A stretch of DNA of 64,000 nucleotides, taken from assembly GCA_014382585.1 (NCBI GenBank), contig JACNJL010000060.1:1-64000 (forward strand), written 5' to 3'. Positions 7,821-17,023 of the stretch are shown here, piece after piece. The translations under genes were made by a program, and so were the position numbers. The notes below the pieces were generated by a model. That model ran no database searches, was not told the origin of the DNA, and saw only the letters and a program-made list of their open reading frames with translations. The stretch comes from Limisphaerales bacterium. Its GTDB lineage: Bacteria; Verrucomicrobiota; Verrucomicrobiia; Limisphaerales; UBA1100. Numbering within the stretch: position 1 is the first letter of the stretch; every line of letters starts with the position of its first letter.

Positions 7821-9860
7821 ATGAAACGCATTCTGATCCCCCTGTGCGCGCTGGCTTGGGCGACATTGGCTGTCGCCGAGGTGCCGCGTGTTTTTCCTCA
7901 AGGACAACAGCCCGATGATATCCGCCTGAAACCGCTCAAGGATTTGAACGGCCATTTCCCCTTTGCCGTGCCCAAGACGCTGGAGGCGTGGAAGGCGCGC
8001 AAGGCGGCGCTGCAATTGCGGGTGGCGGTGGCCAATGGTCTGTACCCCATGCCGCCCAAGACGCCGCTGAACGCGGTGGTCCACGGCAAGGTGCATCGCA
8101 AGGGGTTTAGTGCGGAGAAAGTGTATTTCGAAAGTTTGCCGGGATTTTATGTCACCGGCATTTTGTTTCGGCCGACGGATAAGATCGAAGGCAAACGACC
8201 CGCAGTGTTATGTCCGCACGGCCATGGCGGGCGCCTGCAGATGCACAGTGAATCGGCGATTCTTAATGAGATTAAGATTGGCGCGGAGAAGCACAAGGAA
8301 TCCGGTCGCATGCCCAAGGTGGCTCGCGCCGCCACGCTCGCGCGCCTCGGGAATGTGGTGCTGCTCTTCGACATGATCGGCTATGCGGACAGCACGCAGT
8401 TGTCCTACGAGCTGGCGCACCGTTTCCGCACGCAACGACCGGCGATGGAGGGCAAAACGAATTGGGGCCTCTACAGCGCTCAGGCCGAGCTACGGTTGCA
8501 ATCGATCATGGGTCTGCAAACGTGGAACGGCATTCGTGCGCTGGATTTTTTGGCCAGCCTGCCGGAGGTGGATTCCAAACGCATCGCCGTGACTGGCGGC
8601 AGTGGCGGCGGCACGCAGACCATTTTGTTGGGGGCGTTGGATGACCGCCCGATCGCGGCGTTTCCCAACGGCATGGTAAGCACCTCCATGCAGGGCGGGT
8701 GCACCTGCGAGAGCTGTTGCTTACTTCGTGTGGGGACGGGCAATGTGGAGCTGGCCGCGCTCTTTGCGCCGCGGCCGCAGGGGATGACTGCTGCCAACGA
8801 CTGGACCAAGGCAATGATGAGCGATGGTTATCCCGAGTTGCAAAAGTTGTACGCGCTCTACGGCAAACAGGAGAATGTGTTTTGTGTCGATCTCACGCAC
8901 TTTCGGCATAACTACAATTACGTGTCACGAAGCCATATGTATCATTGGTTCAATCGCCATCTGAATTGGGGCCTGAAAGAACCGATCGTGGAGGCGGATT
9001 TCAAGCTGTTAAGTCCGGAAGAGCACGCGGTGTGGAACGATAAACATCCCCAACCGCCCGGCGGCGAGGCCTTCGAGCGCAAGCTGACCAAGTGGGTGGC
9101 CGCACGAGATGCCGGGCTTGTGGCGAAAATGTCCGCGGGCGAACTGCGCGAGGCTTGGGGCACATTGATTAGCCGCGAAGCCCCGGCCTACAAGGCGGTG
9201 GCTCGGGAGAAGGTGAAGAAAGTGAAACGCGACGGTCATCTGGAGTTTGCCGATATCCTCCGGCTGAAAGCGCATGGCGAATCGTTGCCGGTCGTGTCGT
9301 TGTATCCCGCCAAGGAATGGAACTGCAAGGCAGTGCTTATTTTGACCGGCAGAGGCAAGGCGGGCTTGTACGGGGCGGACGGCAAACCGACAGCGGCCGT
9401 GCGGAAACATTTGGCGGCCGGCACTTCAGTGGTGGGCGTGGATCTCTTTCAGCAAGGCGAGTTTCTCAAGGACGGCAAGCCGTTGGCGCAATCGCGTGTG
9501 GTGAAGAATCCACGGGAATTTGCCGGTTATAGTTTTGCCTATAATCACACGCTCTTTGCCCGGCGGGTGCATGATGTGTTGACCGTGCTGGCGTGGGTTC
9601 GTGGGTTCGAAAGTGAAACGCCCGAACACCTCCGCGTAGAGGCCGATGCCGCGATCACGCCGGTGGCACTGGCGGCCCTGGCCGTGGCCGGGTGGGGCGT
9701 GAACGAAGCGGCGTTGACGCCCAATGGCTTTGAGTTTGCGGATTTGAAATCTTATCGCGACCCGAATTTTCTTCCCGGCGCGGTGAAGTATGGCGGTATG
9801 AAAATCCTGCGCCGTTTGGCGTCGGATCACGGGATACAATTTATCAAGGCCGGGAAATGA
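7821..9860 (+). CDS. secreted alpha/beta hydrolase (acetylxylan esterase-like)
   Basis: A 679-residue exported protein. The signal peptide is residues 1-19 (cleavage after AVAE/A). The alpha/beta-hydrolase core has AVLCPHGHGG (oxyanion region) and the nucleophile elbow AVTGGSGGGTQT, with serine in G-S-G-G. Behind it is an odd cysteine cluster, GGCTCESCC, near residue 293, then LFAPRPQGMTAANDW. The C-terminal 250 residues have no signature I recognise. Relatives are usually called acetylxylan esterase or prolyl-oligopeptidase-like hydrolases in Planctomycetes and Verrucomicrobia. It is probably periplasmic or extracellular and acts on esters of polysaccharides or similar. It overlaps the next gene by 4 nt (ATGA). 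Confidence 0.75.
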   Translation: MKRILIPLCALAWATLAVAEVPRVFPQGQQPDDIRLKPLKDLNGHFPFAVPKTLEAWKARKAALQLRVAVANGLYPMPPKTPLNAVVHGKVHRKGFSAEKVYFESLPGFYVTGILFRPTDKIEGKRPAVLCPHGHGGRLQMHSESAILNEIKIGAEKHKESGRMPKVARAATLARLGNVVLLFDMIGYADSTQLSYELAHRFRTQRPAMEGKTNWGLYSAQAELRLQSIMGLQTWNGIRALDFLASLPEVDSKRIAVTGGSGGGTQTILLGALDDRPIAAFPNGMVSTSMQGGCTCESCCLLRVGTGNVELAALFAPRPQGMTAANDWTKAMMSDGYPELQKLYALYGKQENVFCVDLTHFRHNYNYVSRSHMYHWFNRHLNWGLKEPIVEADFKLLSPEEHAVWNDKHPQPPGGEAFERKLTKWVAARDAGLVAKMSAGELREAWGTLISREAPAYKAVAREKVKKVKRDGHLEFADILRLKAHGESLPVVSLYPAKEWNCKAVLILTGRGKAGLYGADGKPTAAVRKHLAAGTSVVGVDLFQQGEFLKDGKPLAQSRVVKNPREFAGYSFAYNHTLFARRVHDVLTVLAWVRGFESETPEHLRVEADAAITPVALAALAVAGWGVNEAALTPNGFEFADLKSYRDPNFLPGAVKYGGMKILRRLASDHGIQFIKAGK

Positions 9861-10789
9861 AGCTCTGTCGATTCGAACACGCAGGGCGGACGCAGGTGGG
9901 CTTTTATGCCGAACAACAGGTCGTTCCGTTGATCGCAGTGGCGCAGGCGGCCGGCGTGGTGTTGACGGAGGGCGAGGATCTGTTGCCATTTTTACCCGGA
10001 GGCGCGGAACGCGAGGCGGCCCTGCGCGTGGACGCGTGGCGTGTGGATCATGCCACGGCGATCGAAGGGTTGGCCTTGAAGAATGTTCCGATTCTCACGC
10101 CCGTTCCTCGGCCCAACAAGCTCCTGCTGTTGGCGGGCAATTACGCCAAACACATCGAGGAAGGCGGTGAGATCGCGGTGGAGCGCGCGCGTACGTATCC
10201 GTATGTGTTCATGAAACCGGCCTCCACGACGCTCAATCGGCACGGTGGCGAGATTCCCATTCCGGCCGTGTCACCGAATCACATCGATTGGGAATGCGAA
10301 TTGGGCGTTATCATTGGGCGCCGGGCCAAAGGCGTGACTGAGGCTGAAGCGCTCGATTACGTGGCGGGGTACACGGTGGTGAACGACATCTCCGATCGAG
10401 GTTTCCGGCCCAATCCGGATCGTTCAGAACGCGATCGGGACAAGTTTTTCGATTGGCAACATGGCAAATGGCATGACGGCAGTTGTCCGGTTGGGCCGTG
10501 TGTGGCTTGTCCTGAATCGATTCCGGATCCGCAGACCTTGCCATTGCGTCTTTCGGTAAACGGCGAAGTGCATCAGGACGCCAGCACCGCGATGCAGATT
10601 TTTCCCGTGGCGGCAGTAATTGAATTCATCTCCTCCTTCGTCACGTTGGAACCCGGCGACATCATCTCCACCGGCACCGCCGCCGGCGTCGGCCACGCCA
10701 AAGGGGTGCACCTAAAAGCCGGCGATCAGGTTGAGGCGAGTATCGAAGGAATCGGGACGCTGAAGAACACGATGGTGTCCGGCGATTAA
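9857..10789 (+). CDS. fumarylacetoacetate hydrolase-family protein
   Basis: A 310-residue cytoplasmic enzyme. The catalytic domain begins near NKLLLLAGNYAKHIEEGG and shows the metal-binding pattern WECELGVIIGRRAKGV (the E-x-E...), the downstream GYTVVNDISDR aspartate, and GDIISTGTAAGVG near the C-terminus. FAH-family members hydrolyse C-C bonds in beta-diketo or 2-oxo acids, or decarboxylate and hydrate them (for example ureidoglycolate lyase, 2-hydroxyhepta-2,4-diene-1,7-dioate isomerase). Coupling to the upstream esterase and cysteine hydrolase suggests a shared catabolic route. The 3' end overlaps the convergent alcohol dehydrogenase gene by 4 nt. Confidence 0.88.
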   Translation: MKLCRFEHAGRTQVGFYAEQQVVPLIAVAQAAGVVLTEGEDLLPFLPGGAEREAALRVDAWRVDHATAIEGLALKNVPILTPVPRPNKLLLLAGNYAKHIEEGGEIAVERARTYPYVFMKPASTTLNRHGGEIPIPAVSPNHIDWECELGVIIGRRAKGVTEAEALDYVAGYTVVNDISDRGFRPNPDRSERDRDKFFDWQHGKWHDGSCPVGPCVACPESIPDPQTLPLRLSVNGEVHQDASTAMQIFPVAAVIEFISSFVTLEPGDIISTGTAAGVGHAKGVHLKAGDQVEASIEGIGTLKNTMVSGD

Positions 10790-11910
10790 AACAAAATCAC
10801 CTGCCGAGCGACTTCACCTTTGTGCAGCCGATCAAAGCCCGTGTTGATGTCTTCCAATGCGATGGTGTCGGTGAGGAGCTGATCCACCGGCAGTTGGCCG
10901 GCGTGGAACATCTCAATGAAGCGCGGGATATCGCGGGTGGGCACGCAGCTTCCCTGATAGGAGCCCTTCACCGTTTTCTCCATGGCACTGAGCGTCACAG
11001 CCGGAATGCTGAATTGATGATCGGGATGCGGTAGACCGATAGCAACGGTGGTGCCGCCGCGCATTGTAGATTCGTAGGCCTGCGCCAGCACAGTGGCGTT
11101 GCCCACACTTTCAATGGCGATTTCCACACCGCCATGGGTGAGATCCTGAATGACTTCCACCGGATTGTTTTCCGCTGCGTTGATGGTGTGGGTGGCGCCG
11201 AGGTTGCGGGCCATCTGGAGTTTGGAATCGAGCAAATCGACTGCAATGATTTGGCCGGCGTTGCAGGCCTTGGCTCCAATCAATGCCGCGAGCCCCACGC
11301 CGCCCAATCCGAATACCGCGACACTCTGGCCGGGCCGGATATTGGCCGTGTTCATCGCCGCCCCCGTGCCGGTCATGACCGCGCAGCCAAACAACGTGGC
11401 GTGCTCAAAGGGCAGGGTGGAATCGATCTTCACCAGCGAGCCGGGCAGGGCGATGGTGTATTGCGAGTAGCCGCTCACGCCGCAGTGATGGAAATAGGAT
11501 TGGCCATTGCTACTGAAGCGTTGGGCGCCGTTCATCAGCACGCCGGCATTGTTGGCCTTAGCACCGGGTTCGCATAGGGAGGGTTTGCCCACCGTGCAAT
11601 ACCGGCAATGACCGCAGCTGGGGATGAAGGTGAAAATCACATGATCATCGGCCTGCAGCCCGCGCACGCCGGGCCCCACTTCGCGAACGATGCCGCTGGC
11701 TTCGTGGCCGAGCACCATGGGCATTTGGCGTGCCCGCGAGCCATTGATCACAGAGAGATCCGAATGACACAAACCGGCGCCTTTCACCTCGACCAGAACC
11801 TCGCCTTCGCCGGGGCCATCAAGATCGATTTCCTCAATGACCATCGGCTGGGAGTCCGCATAAGGCAGCGGACGCCCCATCTCGTGCAACACAGCAGCGG
11901 CGGTTTTCAT
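10786..11910 (-). CDS. zinc-dependent alcohol dehydrogenase (class III-like)
   Basis: About 374 residues from ATG at 11910 (an in-frame ATG 36 nt upstream is less likely). Seen: the catalytic-zinc region [11 protein letters not shown] and LGHEASGIV, the structural-zinc cysteines in [15 protein letters not shown], and the NAD motif [16 protein letters not shown]. The layout is that of medium-chain dehydrogenases of the AdhC/FrmA type that oxidise alcohols or S-(hydroxymethyl) thiol adducts. It is divergent from a large pseudopilin-like gene. This arrangement is repeated in decayed form about 2 kb to the right, where only the first 43 codons of a second dehydrogenase copy survive. Confidence 0.9.
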   Translation of the reverse strand: MKTAAAVLHEMGRPLPYADSQPMVIEEIDLDGPGEGEVLVEVKGAGLCHSDLSVINGSRARQMPMVLGHEASGIVREVGPGVRGLQADDHVIFTFIPSCGHCRYCTVGKPSLCEPGAKANNAGVLMNGAQRFSSNGQSYFHHCGVSGYSQYTIALPGSLVKIDSTLPFEHATLFGCAVMTGTGAAMNTANIRPGQSVAVFGLGGVGLAALIGAKACNAGQIIAVDLLDSKLQMARNLGATHTINAAENNPVEVIQDLTHGGVEIAIESVGNATVLAQAYESTMRGGTTVAIGLPHPDHQFSIPAVTLSAMEKTVKGSYQGSCVPTRDIPRFIEMFHAGQLPVDQLLTDTIALEDINTGFDRLHKGEVARQVILF

Positions 11911-11967
11911 GCGGCGCAGCATTGGCGAATCGCTGCCGGATTGCAATCATGCAACCGATGTCGCAGG

Positions 11968-12870
11968 ATGATGACGGTGCACCGAATGAGGCCAAGACAG
12001 GCATTTACCCTGATCGAATTGCTGGTGGTGATTGCGATCATCGGCATTTTGGCCGGCTTGCTTCTGCCTTCTCTGGCCCGTGGCAAGGCTAAGGCGAACC
12101 GGATTAAGTGTGTAAACAATTTGCGCCAACAACACGCGGGGTTTCTGGCTTTTTCCCATGCGCATGATGATCGTCTGCCATGGTTGCTGACGCCCCGGCA
12201 GGGTGAGGTTTTATGGCAGGAGTTGTACGGCAAGGAACACACCGGCGCGCATCATCTTTGGGACATCCGTTTTCTCTATTTACCGGCGCCGATTCGAAAG
12301 GAACTGGGGACGGCCCGGATACTGGCCTCACCCTGCGATCCAGTGGTGGTGCCTTATAATGAACTGGAGCGTGCCGAGGGGCGCTGGGACGGGTTTGGGC
12401 ATGCCTTTGATGGGGTGCACATTCATATGGATCGCCGTGCGTTAAGTTATGGATTGCACCTTGGCGCAGATATGCTGCGGCCGTCTGGGGTGCTGGCGTT
12501 CACCCGAAACGTGGAAGGGGAGGATCCCTATGAATTTAACTATCCAGTCAAGCGCACCAAGCCGGAATTCTGGCCTTACCTCGGGGGCGCGTTGCGTGTC
12601 AGCAATGCGGGATCTAGTCGCCAAGGGTTTGTCGGGAACTCAGAGAGCGACACAATGCGGTTGAAGAAATACGCGATCAGCGGCTTGGGCAAGAGTCAGG
12701 GGCAATTGGTTCGTGTGGACGGGAGTGCCCGCATTTCCAATGACGCAGATCTTGCGGATGCGGTGCGGGCGAATGCCAGCACATCAGGCGGGAATTATCT
12801 TGGGGTGAATGAAAATTTCACGCGCCCGACTCAAGAGGAAATCCCTCCGGAAATTCTCCGGATCCAATAA
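11968..12870 (+). CDS. large type IV pseudopilin-like secreted protein (copy 1)
   Basis: About 300 residues. ATGs at 11968, 11971 and 11986 are all possible; each gives a short leader before [20 protein letters not shown]. That motif is the prepilin helix, with phenylalanine at +1 and glutamate at +5. A basic [16 protein letters not shown] stretch follows, as in the many such proteins in Verrucomicrobia and Planctomycetes. The body ([39 protein letters not shown]) and the C-terminal [16 protein letters not shown] are shared with the copy at 14044-14937. It is probably processed by a PilD-type peptidase and assembled or displayed in the envelope; function unknown. Confidence 0.8.
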   Translation: MMTVHRMRPRQAFTLIELLVVIAIIGILAGLLLPSLARGKAKANRIKCVNNLRQQHAGFLAFSHAHDDRLPWLLTPRQGEVLWQELYGKEHTGAHHLWDIRFLYLPAPIRKELGTARILASPCDPVVVPYNELERAEGRWDGFGHAFDGVHIHMDRRALSYGLHLGADMLRPSGVLAFTRNVEGEDPYEFNYPVKRTKPEFWPYLGGALRVSNAGSSRQGFVGNSESDTMRLKKYAISGLGKSQGQLVRVDGSARISNDADLADAVRANASTSGGNYLGVNENFTRPTQEEIPPEILRIQ

Positions 12871-13749
12871 TCATTTCACCCACTCCGTGCGCTTGAGCCA
12901 GGCTTCCACTAGTTTGGGCCATTTGGAAACGGGATCGGCGGAGGGGCGCAGACCGTAGCCGTGGCCGCCATGCGGGAACACATGCAGCGCCGAATGCACG
13001 CCGGCACGGCGCATGGCCAGCCACATTTGCACGCTGCTGTCGGCGGTCACCCGGTCATCGCCGGCATGGATGAATATGGCGGGCGGCGTGTCTTTATCCA
13101 CCGGCACCTCGGGGACGAGTTGGGTTTTTGTTTCGTTATCGACGAGATAGGCCGGGTACACGAGCACGCCGAAGTCCGGGCGGCAACTGACTTGGTCCGC
13201 GGCATCCTGAGCGGGGTAAGTGCGTTTGCGATAATTGGTCATAGCCGTCGCTGTTAAATGGCCGCCGGCGGAAAATCCCAGTATGCCGATGCGCTTGGGA
13301 TTGATCCCCCACGCCTTGGCGTGTTGGCGGGTCAGGCCGAGCGCGCGTTGGGCGTCCTGCAACGGCGCGGCGTGTTTCTCGCGGTCTTTGCGGCGAGGCA
13401 CGCGGTACTTCAACACAATCGCCGTCACGCCAATGCCGTTCAACCATTCGGCGACTTCCGTGCCTTCGAGGTCCCAAGCCAAGATGTTGTAGCCGCCGCC
13501 CGGGCAAATCACCACGGCCGTGCCATTGGGGTTCTTGGGTTTGAATACCGACAGCGTGGGGGCGCTGACATTGCCGATTCGGATGACCTGTTTTTGGCCA
13601 GGACGCGCCGGTTGTTCGGCTTCCGGCGGGAGTTCATACGTTTCCCCAGGAGCTTTGCCGGGCCAGAGATTCATGGATTTCCACGCCTCAATTGCGTGAG
13701 CCGGTGTGAGGAGCTGGAACAGGATGACTGTAAACAGTAGCAAGCGCAT
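12871..13749 (-). CDS. secreted alpha/beta hydrolase (BD-FAE/esterase-like)
   Basis: About 292 residues from ATG 13749, chosen because it gives an immediate signal peptide (MRLLLFTVILFQLLTPAHA). Motifs: the oxyanion region VVICPGGGYNILAWDLEG, nucleophile elbow ILGFSAGGHLTA, acid AIFIHAGDDRVT and a late histidine in VFPHGGHGYGL, a complete Ser-Asp-His set. This family includes endo-xylanase-associated carbohydrate esterases. The protein is probably periplasmic or extracellular and deacylates sugars. The gene lies between the two duplicated pseudopilin-like genes, in the opposite orientation. Confidence 0.85.
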   Translation of the reverse strand: MRLLLFTVILFQLLTPAHAIEAWKSMNLWPGKAPGETYELPPEAEQPARPGQKQVIRIGNVSAPTLSVFKPKNPNGTAVVICPGGGYNILAWDLEGTEVAEWLNGIGVTAIVLKYRVPRRKDREKHAAPLQDAQRALGLTRQHAKAWGINPKRIGILGFSAGGHLTATAMTNYRKRTYPAQDAADQVSCRPDFGVLVYPAYLVDNETKTQLVPEVPVDKDTPPAIFIHAGDDRVTADSSVQMWLAMRRAGVHSALHVFPHGGHGYGLRPSADPVSKWPKLVEAWLKRTEWVK

Positions 13750-13850
13750 GCCGCGAGTGTGCGCGAAACCGGTTTGGGAGCAAGGCGAAATGAATTGGGG
13801 ATTGAGGCGGCCGGGCACCATCGGCATCGAGCGCGGGCGCTCGCGGGCGT

Positions 13851-13978
13851 TTTACCTCCACCAGCACCTCGCACTCGCCGGGGCCTCTAAATTCCAATTC
13901 CTCGATGACCATCATTTGCGAGTCGGCGTACGGCAGGGGAAGTTCTGTTTTGGGTAGTGTCGCCGCTTTGGTTTTTAT
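13851..13978 (-). pseudogene. decayed 5' fragment of an alcohol dehydrogenase gene
   Basis: Reading leftward from 13978, the frame gives [20 protein letters not shown], then MMVIEELEFRGPGECEVLVEVK. This matches the first ~43 residues of the dehydrogenase at 10786-11910, which reads [15 protein letters not shown] then [12 protein letters not shown]. The start codon is ATA instead of ATG and homology stops abruptly after VEVK. The relic is divergent from, and 66 nt upstream of, the second pseudopilin-like gene, exactly as the intact gene is from the first. The spacer also keeps CGGATTGCAAT. Confidence 0.85.
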
Positions 13979-14043
13979 GCGCAGGAGCAATAGGGAAAGA
14001 GTGACGGATTGCAATTGCGCATCGTTTGGGGCACGGTGCGCAA

Positions 14044-14937
14044 ATGCAGTTAACAGCAATTAAGCGAGCGTTCACGCTGGTGGAGTTGTTGGTGGTGATT
14101 GCCATCATCAGTGTGCTGGCTGGTTTGCTGCTGCCCACGCTGGCCAAAGGCAAGGCGAAGGCGAACCGGATTAAGTGCGTAAACAATCTTCGCCAAGTGA
14201 ACGCGGCGCTGCGCGGGTTTTCCATGACACACGATTCGCGTTATCCGTGGTTGCTCACGCGGCAGCAAGGCGATGCGATGTTCAAGCAAATGTACGGGCA
14301 GGCGCATTCGGGTTGGGTTCATTTGTGGGACATTCGGTTTATGTTTTTGAGCGAACCGGCCCGGCGCGAGCTGGTGACCGCGCGTGTGTTGGCTTCGCCG
14401 TGCGATCCTTCGGTGACGGTTTATAATGAAGAGGAAGCCACCAATGGCAAATGGGAAGGCTTCGGCGCGGGTTTCGATGGTATTCATATTCACATGGATC
14501 GCCGCTCGATGAGCTATGGCGTGCACCTCGGCGCGGATGAGCAACGCCCCGCGAGCATTCTCGCCTTTACACGCAACCTCATTGGCACGCAGGCGTTTGA
14601 ATTTGATTATCCCGCGGGGAAAGCGCTGCCGGACATCGCGGAGTTTCTCGGCGGTTCGTTGCAATCGGCCATACACAATTCTGCGCTGCAACAATTCATC
14701 GGCAACGACCACGCCGATTCTGTGATGCTTCAACGCCACGCGATGGCTGGATTAAGCGCGAGCCAAGGCCAAATCACCCTTGCCGATGGCAGCGTGCAGC
14801 AGACGACAGACGCGGGTCTCGCCAAAGCCATCAAGGGCCACGCGAGCAGCCACGGGGGTTCATACCTGGGGGTAAACGAAAATTTCACGCGCCCCACCCA
14901 GCGACCCGATCCCGACGGGGTGATGGAAATCCGCTAA
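14044..14937 (+). CDS. large type IV pseudopilin-like secreted protein (copy 2)
   Basis: 297 residues from ATG 14044. Leader MQLTAIKRA is followed by [18 protein letters not shown], a canonical prepilin N-terminus with glutamate at +5, then [17 protein letters not shown]. It is clearly a paralogue of the protein at 11968-12870 along its full length (shared [49 protein letters not shown]). Divergence at many positions means the duplication is not recent. Role unknown. The ATGCAG at the start and the preceding spacer derive from the same duplicated segment as the dehydrogenase relic. Confidence 0.8.
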   Translation: MQLTAIKRAFTLVELLVVIAIISVLAGLLLPTLAKGKAKANRIKCVNNLRQVNAALRGFSMTHDSRYPWLLTRQQGDAMFKQMYGQAHSGWVHLWDIRFMFLSEPARRELVTARVLASPCDPSVTVYNEEEATNGKWEGFGAGFDGIHIHMDRRSMSYGVHLGADEQRPASILAFTRNLIGTQAFEFDYPAGKALPDIAEFLGGSLQSAIHNSALQQFIGNDHADSVMLQRHAMAGLSASQGQITLADGSVQQTTDAGLAKAIKGHASSHGGSYLGVNENFTRPTQRPDPDGVMEIR

Positions 14938-15002
14938 CCGTTGGCTTCTATTTCATAAGAAAAGGTTGAGCCTCTTCCCCATTCACACCACACTTTGCCC
15001 GT

Positions 15003-16031
15003 ATGATACGCATGGGGCTCATCGGGTTGTCGCACGATCACGTGTGGGATTTACTGCCGGAGATGGCGGCCAACGAACACGTGGAATTGGTCGCCGCCGC
15101 CAGCACCAAGCCGCCGTTGCTCGAGCGCATCGGTAAGGAATTCGGCGTGGCCACTTACACCGATTCTGCCGAAATGGCCGCCAGCCAACAGCTCGATGCC
15201 GTTTGCCTCTTTGGCGATAACCGCGCCGGCTCGGAGGAAGGCGTGAAAGCCCTCGAACGGGGTTGGCATGTGCTCATCGAAAAACCCCTCGCCGCCGATC
15301 TCGCCGGGGCCGATCAACTTCTCCAAACCGCCGACACGACCGGCAAGCGGTTGATGGTCAACTGGCCCATCGCGTGGTGGTCCGGCGTGCAACACGCGCT
15401 CGCCCTCGCGCATTCCGGCGAAATCGGCGAGGTGTGGCAAGTGCGTTACCGCGCCGCACATCAGGGACCCAAAGAAATGGGCGCGAGTGAATATTTTTGC
15501 GATTGGCTCTATGACCCCAACCGCAACGGTGGCGGCGCGTTGATGGATTATTGCTGCTATGGCGCGGTGCTTTCGCGCGTGCTGCTCGGCCGCCCCCACA
15601 GTGTTACGGCCGTCACCGGCAATCTGGTGAAGACCGATCTCGACGCGGAAGACAACGCCGTGTTGCTGATGCAATACCCCAAAGCCATCAGCATCGCCGA
15701 AGCCAGCTGGACGCAAATCGACAATGTCACCCACTACCACACCCAAATCTACGGAACTGAAGGTACCCTGCTCGCCGCGCCTGATGAAGGCCCGTTGCTG
15801 CTCGCCACGCCAAAATATCCTGAAGGCAAACCAGTGGATGTGCCAAAGGCGCCTGCGCATTTACAAAACCCCATCGCCCATTTCTTGCATTGCCTCGATA
15901 ACGACACCGCTTTCCAACCTCTCTGCCGCCCCGGCCACTGTCGCGACGCCCAGGAAATTCTCGAGGCGGGAATGCAATCCGCCACCGCTGGAACCAAGGT
16001 GGATCTTCCTCAACTCACGGGGATGGACTAA
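15003..16031 (+). CDS. Gfo/Idh/MocA-family oxidoreductase
   Basis: A 342-residue NAD(P)-dependent sugar or inositol dehydrogenase-type protein. The N-terminal Rossmann segment reads IRMGLIGLSHDHVWDLLPEM, with the glycine motif altered (G-L-S-H-D-H). GWHVLIEKPLAADLAGAD carries the conserved EKP lysine. The C-terminal sheet domain follows (MDYCCYGAVLSRVLLG, then YGTEGTLL). Members oxidise or epimerise sugar hydroxyls and are numerous in polysaccharide-degrading Verrucomicrobia. The stop overlaps the next start (TAATG), so the two are co-transcribed. No signal peptide is present. Confidence 0.85.
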   Translation: MIRMGLIGLSHDHVWDLLPEMAANEHVELVAAASTKPPLLERIGKEFGVATYTDSAEMAASQQLDAVCLFGDNRAGSEEGVKALERGWHVLIEKPLAADLAGADQLLQTADTTGKRLMVNWPIAWWSGVQHALALAHSGEIGEVWQVRYRAAHQGPKEMGASEYFCDWLYDPNRNGGGALMDYCCYGAVLSRVLLGRPHSVTAVTGNLVKTDLDAEDNAVLLMQYPKAISIAEASWTQIDNVTHYHTQIYGTEGTLLAAPDEGPLLLATPKYPEGKPVDVPKAPAHLQNPIAHFLHCLDNDTAFQPLCRPGHCRDAQEILEAGMQSATAGTKVDLPQLTGMD

Positions 16032-17023
16032 TGCAGGCAGCGTACATTGAGCAAACCGGCGGTCCGGAGGTGATTCAATTCGGCGATTTGCCTGACCCCT
16101 TGCCCAAGTCCGGCGAAGTGCTGGTGCGCGTCGGCGCGGCTTCGGTGAATCCCATCGACACATATACGCGCGGCGGGATGATTGCGACCGAGTTGCCAAT
16201 GCCGTTTGTGGTGGGCAGTGATTTGGCGGGCACGGTGGAGGCGGTTGGCGAGGGCGTTACGCAATGGGAAATTGGCAACCGCGTGTGGGGCGCAAACCAA
16301 GGCGGGAATGGACGGCAAGGCACCTCAGCGGAGTACGCGTGTGTGAATGCAGACTGGCTGCACGCAACGCCCGACGGTGTGAGCGATGAGCATGCAGCAG
16401 CGGTGGCACTGGTGGGCATCACCGCACACATCGGCTTGGTACTGCGCGCAAAAGTGGCAATGGGTGAGACTGTGTTTGTGAACGGGGGTGCGGGCGGAGT
16501 GGGTTCGATGGTGGTGCAGATTTCAAAAGCACTTGGCGCGCGCGTGATCGCCACCGCCGGTAGTGATGAACGTGTAGCCACGGCAAAGGCGCTGGGTGCG
16601 GATGAGGGCATCAATTATAAAACTGAAGACGTGGCCGAGCGCGTCAAGGAATTGGCACCGGACGGCGTGAACGTGCTGTGGGAAACAAGGCGCGATACGG
16701 ATTTTGAAAGGACTATCGGCCTGCTCGCCCAGCGCGGGCGAATGGTGGTGATGGCCGGCCGCGATGCGCGCCCCGTGCTGCCGGTGGGACCGTTGTACGT
16801 GAAGGATTGCTCCGTGCACGGATTTGCGATGTTCAATTACACGGCGGAAGAGCAGCGCCCGTGCGGCGAACATCTCAACCGCTGGCTGTCCGAGGGCAAA
16901 CTCAAGGCAAACATCGACCGCGTGTTGCCACTTTCCGAAGCCGCTGCGGCGCACCAGTTGCAGGAGGAAAACACCTTAAACCTCGCGGGCACTTTGGCGG
17001 GGAAGATTGTGCTGAAGCCTTAA
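16031..17023 (+). CDS. zinc-free NADPH:quinone reductase-like enzyme
   Basis: A 330-residue medium-chain reductase without the cysteine ligands of zinc dehydrogenases. Seen: the GroES-like domain with VRVGAASVNPIDTYTRGG, GSDLAGTVEAVGEGV, then the nucleotide-binding motif VFVNGGAGGVGSMVVQ and ALGARVIATAGSDE. The family reduces quinones or alpha,beta-unsaturated carbonyls with NADPH. It is coupled to the Gfo/Idh/MocA gene by a one-base overlap. Its stop overlaps the stop of the convergent MFS gene, so the two transcripts converge without spacing. Confidence 0.88.
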   Translation: MQAAYIEQTGGPEVIQFGDLPDPLPKSGEVLVRVGAASVNPIDTYTRGGMIATELPMPFVVGSDLAGTVEAVGEGVTQWEIGNRVWGANQGGNGRQGTSAEYACVNADWLHATPDGVSDEHAAAVALVGITAHIGLVLRAKVAMGETVFVNGGAGGVGSMVVQISKALGARVIATAGSDERVATAKALGADEGINYKTEDVAERVKELAPDGVNVLWETRRDTDFERTIGLLAQRGRMVVMAGRDARPVLPVGPLYVKDCSVHGFAMFNYTAEEQRPCGEHLNRWLSEGKLKANIDRVLPLSEAAAAHQLQEENTLNLAGTLAGKIVLKP

